NCBI GenBank assembly: GCA_052031065.1
Contig: JBPEXY010000298.1
Coordinates: 1-7,844, forward strand
Source of the DNA: JBPEXY01 sp052031065
GTDB taxonomy: Bacteria; Pseudomonadota; Gammaproteobacteria; Immundisolibacterales; Immundisolibacteraceae
Direction: 5' to 3'
DNA length: 7,844 bases
Positions 5,687 through 7,844 of this stretch are shown piece after piece. Position 1 is the first letter of the stretch, and each line of letters opens with the position of its first letter. The notes beneath the pieces are model-generated. The model made no database searches, was not told the origin of the DNA, and saw only the letters and a program-made list of their open reading frames with translations. Both the position numbers and the translations under genes were made by a program.

Positions 5687-6436
5687 TTATTCAGTGAATT
5701 GGTCCCGCTGTCGCCGTAGTTCGTACAACATGACGGCAGACGCCACCGAAAGATTCAGACTCGACACACTGCCATGCATGGGGATAGATACCAGCTGATC
5801 ACACTGTTCACGTGTCAGGCGGCGCAACCCTTTCCCCTCGGAACCGATCACCAGGGCGACACTACGGTCCACTGTCGAATCGTAAATGGTTACTTCAGCG
5901 CCACCATCTGCACCGAGAATGAAAACCCCAGCTTCGCGCAAAAACCGCAAGGTTCGCGCCAGATTTGCGACACGAATACAGGGGACTGTCTCCGCCGCAC
6001 CACTGGCGACCTTCGCCACCAGCGGGGTGATACGGGCACCCCGGTTTCTGCCAATAATGACGCCATCGACACCAGCACCATCCGCTACCCGCAAACTGGC
6101 GCCCAGGTTACGTGGATCGTCAACACCATCAAGAACCAGAAAAAACCATTCTTTATCCGCCGCCAGCATCTGCTCCAGCGACCGCTCACTAAACTCCGGC
6201 CTGGGCAACCCCATTGCCACCACCCCCTGATGGACGCCATCGCCACTGACCCGCTTAAGTTTAGCGGCGGACACTTCGGTAACCTTGATGACATGCTGAT
6301 GCGCCCTTTGCTTCAGCTCGTTGACCGCAGTGACTCTACTACCTTCAAGGATCATGAGTTCGCGGACATCTGCACGGCGCCGCTTAAACAGCGCGTCCAC
6401 AGCATGTATCCCGTAAGTGACCTGTAACGTTTCCAT
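5687..6436 (-). CDS. rlmB: 23S rRNA (guanosine-2251-2'-O)-methyltransferase RlmB
   Basis: RlmB is a SpoU/TrmH-type SPOUT methyltransferase that uses SAM to 2'-O-methylate G2251 in the 23S P-loop. The 249 residues match the usual length. The N-terminal substrate-binding domain starts VTYGIHAVDALF (6-17). The SPOUT domain has motif 1 DPRNLGASLRVA (107-118, Asn110), motif 2 VIGSEGKGLR (196-205, Glu200) and motif 3 IPMHGSVSSLNLSVA (218-232, Asn228). These form the trefoil knot and the active site. VHQG at 68-71 is also typical. The ATG start fits the family N-terminus (YGIHAV within the first 13 residues). No clear Shine-Dalgarno precedes it, which is unusual beside its neighbours. It lies 66 bp after rnr, the same pairing as in E. 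coli and Pseudomonas. Confidence 0.97.
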   Translation of the reverse strand: METLQVTYGIHAVDALFKRRRADVRELMILEGSRVTAVNELKQRAHQHVIKVTEVSAAKLKRVSGDGVHQGVVAMGLPRPEFSERSLEQMLAADKEWFFLVLDGVDDPRNLGASLRVADGAGVDGVIIGRNRGARITPLVAKVASGAAETVPCIRVANLARTLRFLREAGVFILGADGGAEVTIYDSTVDRSVALVIGSEGKGLRRLTREQCDQLVSIPMHGSVSSLNLSVASAVMLYELRRQRDQFTE

Positions 6437-6459
6437 ATCAGTCGCGGTTAGTTCTCGTT

Positions 6460-6491
6460 AAACAAAATCGGGCAGCGAAACCGTGCCCCGA
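6460..6491 (-). terminator. Probable intrinsic terminator after rnr
   Basis: On the minus strand TCGGGGCA (6484-6491) pairs with TGCCCGA (6468-6474), giving seven base pairs with one bulged G and a 9-nt loop, followed by TTTTGTTT (6467-6460). It begins 11 bp after the rnr stop. The bulge and the interrupted T-run make it weaker than the rplI terminator. Only 23 bp separate the T-run from the rlmB start, so it may be partial and allow readthrough into rlmB. Confidence 0.55.
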
Positions 6492-6502
6492 ATTGATCTC
6501 CC

Positions 6503-7844
6503 TCAAACCCGGCAAACCAGTTCAAAATCAATCTTGCGGTCCTGCACGTCGACCCGCACCACCTTCACCATCATGCGATCGCCAAGAGCAAAACGCTCCT
6601 GACTGTGTTCAGCAGTCAGCCTCTGCATCACCGGGTCGTAGTGGTAATAGTCGTTTTTGAGACTACTGACATGAATCAGCCCATCCACCAATCCCTGATC
6701 AAGGGTGATGAAAAGCCCGAACGCAGTGACGCCCGAGACCATACCCTCAAACTCTTCGCCAACATGGTCAGCCATAAAACGGCATTTATAGGCTGCTACC
6801 AGATCCCGGCTAGCATCTTCTGCCCGGCGCTCTGTCATTGAGCAGTGCTCACCCATCTCGACCATCTGCTCCCGGGTGTAGGGATAATCCTTCTTTCGCT
6901 TACCGTTCAGTGCCTTTTTTAACGCCCGGTGAACCAACAGATCAGGGTATCTGCGAATCGGTGAGGTGAAGTGGGTGTAATGTTCCAGCCCCATACCAAA
7001 ATGACCCGCTACAGCAGGCGTGTAAACAGCCTGTTTAAGCGAACGCAACACCATCATCTGGATCATGGTTCCATCGGCACGCCCTTCCAGGCTGCACAGT
7101 AAGCGACTGATCTGGTGAGTCGTCGGCTGCTCATCACCCTCAAGCTTAAGTTGCAGCGCCCCCAGAGTCTGCCGCAGTGCAATAATTTTTTCACCGTCAG
7201 GTCGATCGTGGGCACGATGCAGGGTCGGAATTTTCAGCTCATCCAGCCACTCCGCTGCACAGCGGTTAGCCGCAACCATACACTCTTCAATGATCTTGTG
7301 TGCACGGTTGCGCTGCACCGCCGCCAGTTGCTCAACTGAACCCCGGTCATCCATGACCACCTGTACCTCTCGGCTATCAAAATCGAGTGCTCCGCGCCTT
7401 TGCCGCGCATGATCCAGAGCCCTATAGAGCTGATCCAGCTGCAGCAGGCTGGCAATAACATCGGAGGCAGATTTATCGCCGACAGGCAAATCCACTCCCT
7501 GTTCAAGAAACTGCCAAACCTGGTTATAGGTCAAACGGCTGTGCGAATGGATCAGTGCGGGCTCAAAACGGTAATCGGTAATCTCGCCGTCAGCGGAAAC
7601 ATCCATCCAGCAAACCATGGCTAACCGATCTTCACCGGGGATCAGCGAACAGAGACCGTTGGAGAGCACTTCAGGCAACATGGGTACGACACGATCAGGA
7701 AAATAGACCGAAGTCCCCCGGTGATAAGCTTGCTGATCAAGGACAGAGCCAGGCCGGACATAGTGTGAAACATCGGCAATAGCTACCGCCAGGCGCCACC
7801 CTTCGCCCCGCTGCTCTGCATAGACCGCATCGTCAAAGTCCCGT
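6503..7844 (-). CDS. rnr: Ribonuclease R, C-terminal part (5' end outside window)
   Basis: RNase R is a processive 3'-5' exoribonuclease of the RNB (RNase II) family that degrades structured RNA, including mRNA and rRNA in quality control. The frame is open from the window edge: 446 residues are visible. They begin RDFDDAVY, the metal-binding aspartates of the active site, then WRLAVAIADVSHYVRPGS, RGTSVYFPDRVVPMLPEVLSNGLCSL, and the conserved HFTSPIRRYPDLLVHRAL (291-308 of the visible part). A complete S1 RNA-binding domain follows (about 364-444: FEGMVSGVTAFGLFITL to DRKIDFELV). Missing at the right are the cold-shock domains and the N-terminus. The protein stops three residues after the S1 domain, so it lacks the lysine-rich tail of E. 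coli RNase R. The two visible reading continuations after the stop are not lysine-rich. The first Met seen in the visible part (7679-7681) is internal, not the start. Confidence 0.97.
   Translation of the reverse strand, partial: RDFDDAVYAEQRGEGWRLAVAIADVSHYVRPGSVLDQQAYHRGTSVYFPDRVVPMLPEVLSNGLCSLIPGEDRLAMVCWMDVSADGEITDYRFEPALIHSHSRLTYNQVWQFLEQGVDLPVGDKSASDVIASLLQLDQLYRALDHARQRRGALDFDSREVQVVMDDRGSVEQLAAVQRNRAHKIIEECMVAANRCAAEWLDELKIPTLHRAHDRPDGEKIIALRQTLGALQLKLEGDEQPTTHQISRLLCSLEGRADGTMIQMMVLRSLKQAVYTPAVAGHFGMGLEHYTHFTSPIRRYPDLLVHRALKKALNGKRKKDYPYTREQMVEMGEHCSMTERRAEDASRDLVAAYKCRFMADHVGEEFEGMVSGVTAFGLFITLDQGLVDGLIHVSSLKNDYYHYDPVMQRLTAEHSQERFALGDRMMVKVVRVDVQDRKIDFELVCRV

Overview
This window reads as an ordinary chromosomal housekeeping region of a gammaproteobacterium. 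Protein similarity recognised by eye (RNase R, RlmB, S6, S18, L9, DnaB and RadA all look gammaproteobacterial) and the gene order support this. The order rnr - rlmB - rpsF - rpsR - (membrane protein) - rplI - dnaB is the one I recall from Pseudomonas and marine relatives. A more precise assignment, for example to the Cellvibrionales-like marine groups, would be a guess.

Layout: every complete gene is on the minus strand, so transcription runs from high to low coordinates. From the right edge: rnr (RNase R, 5' end outside the window), a probable terminator, rlmB (23S rRNA Gm2251 methyltransferase), and a 255-bp gap holding a good sigma70-type promoter and a structured leader. The ribosomal-protein operon follows: rpsF (S6), rpsR (S18), an eight-helix DUF2232/YybS-like membrane protein, and rplI (L9). 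A clear intrinsic terminator closes that operon. dnaB (replicative helicase) then has its own candidate promoter, framed by an inverted repeat, and is followed by radA (recombination/branch-migration ATPase). At the left edge the C-terminus of an FHA-domain protein comes in on the plus strand and converges on radA with a 12-bp gap.

Functionally the region combines RNA turnover and rRNA modification (rnr, rlmB), ribosome assembly (S6 and S18 are direct partners on the 30S platform; L9 is on the 50S), replication (DnaB) and recombination (RadA). No mobile element, CRISPR array, tRNA or rRNA gene, or phage-like gene was seen.

I found no new multi-gene system. Points worth a second look are: the rpsF leader, which carries a hairpin resembling the S6/S18 site of 16S rRNA; the long acidic tail of S6, ending in five pentapeptide repeats; the inverted repeat around the dnaB promoter; an RNase R lacking the usual lysine-rich tail; radA in the place after dnaB where alr often lies; and the uncharacterised membrane protein embedded in the ribosomal-protein operon.
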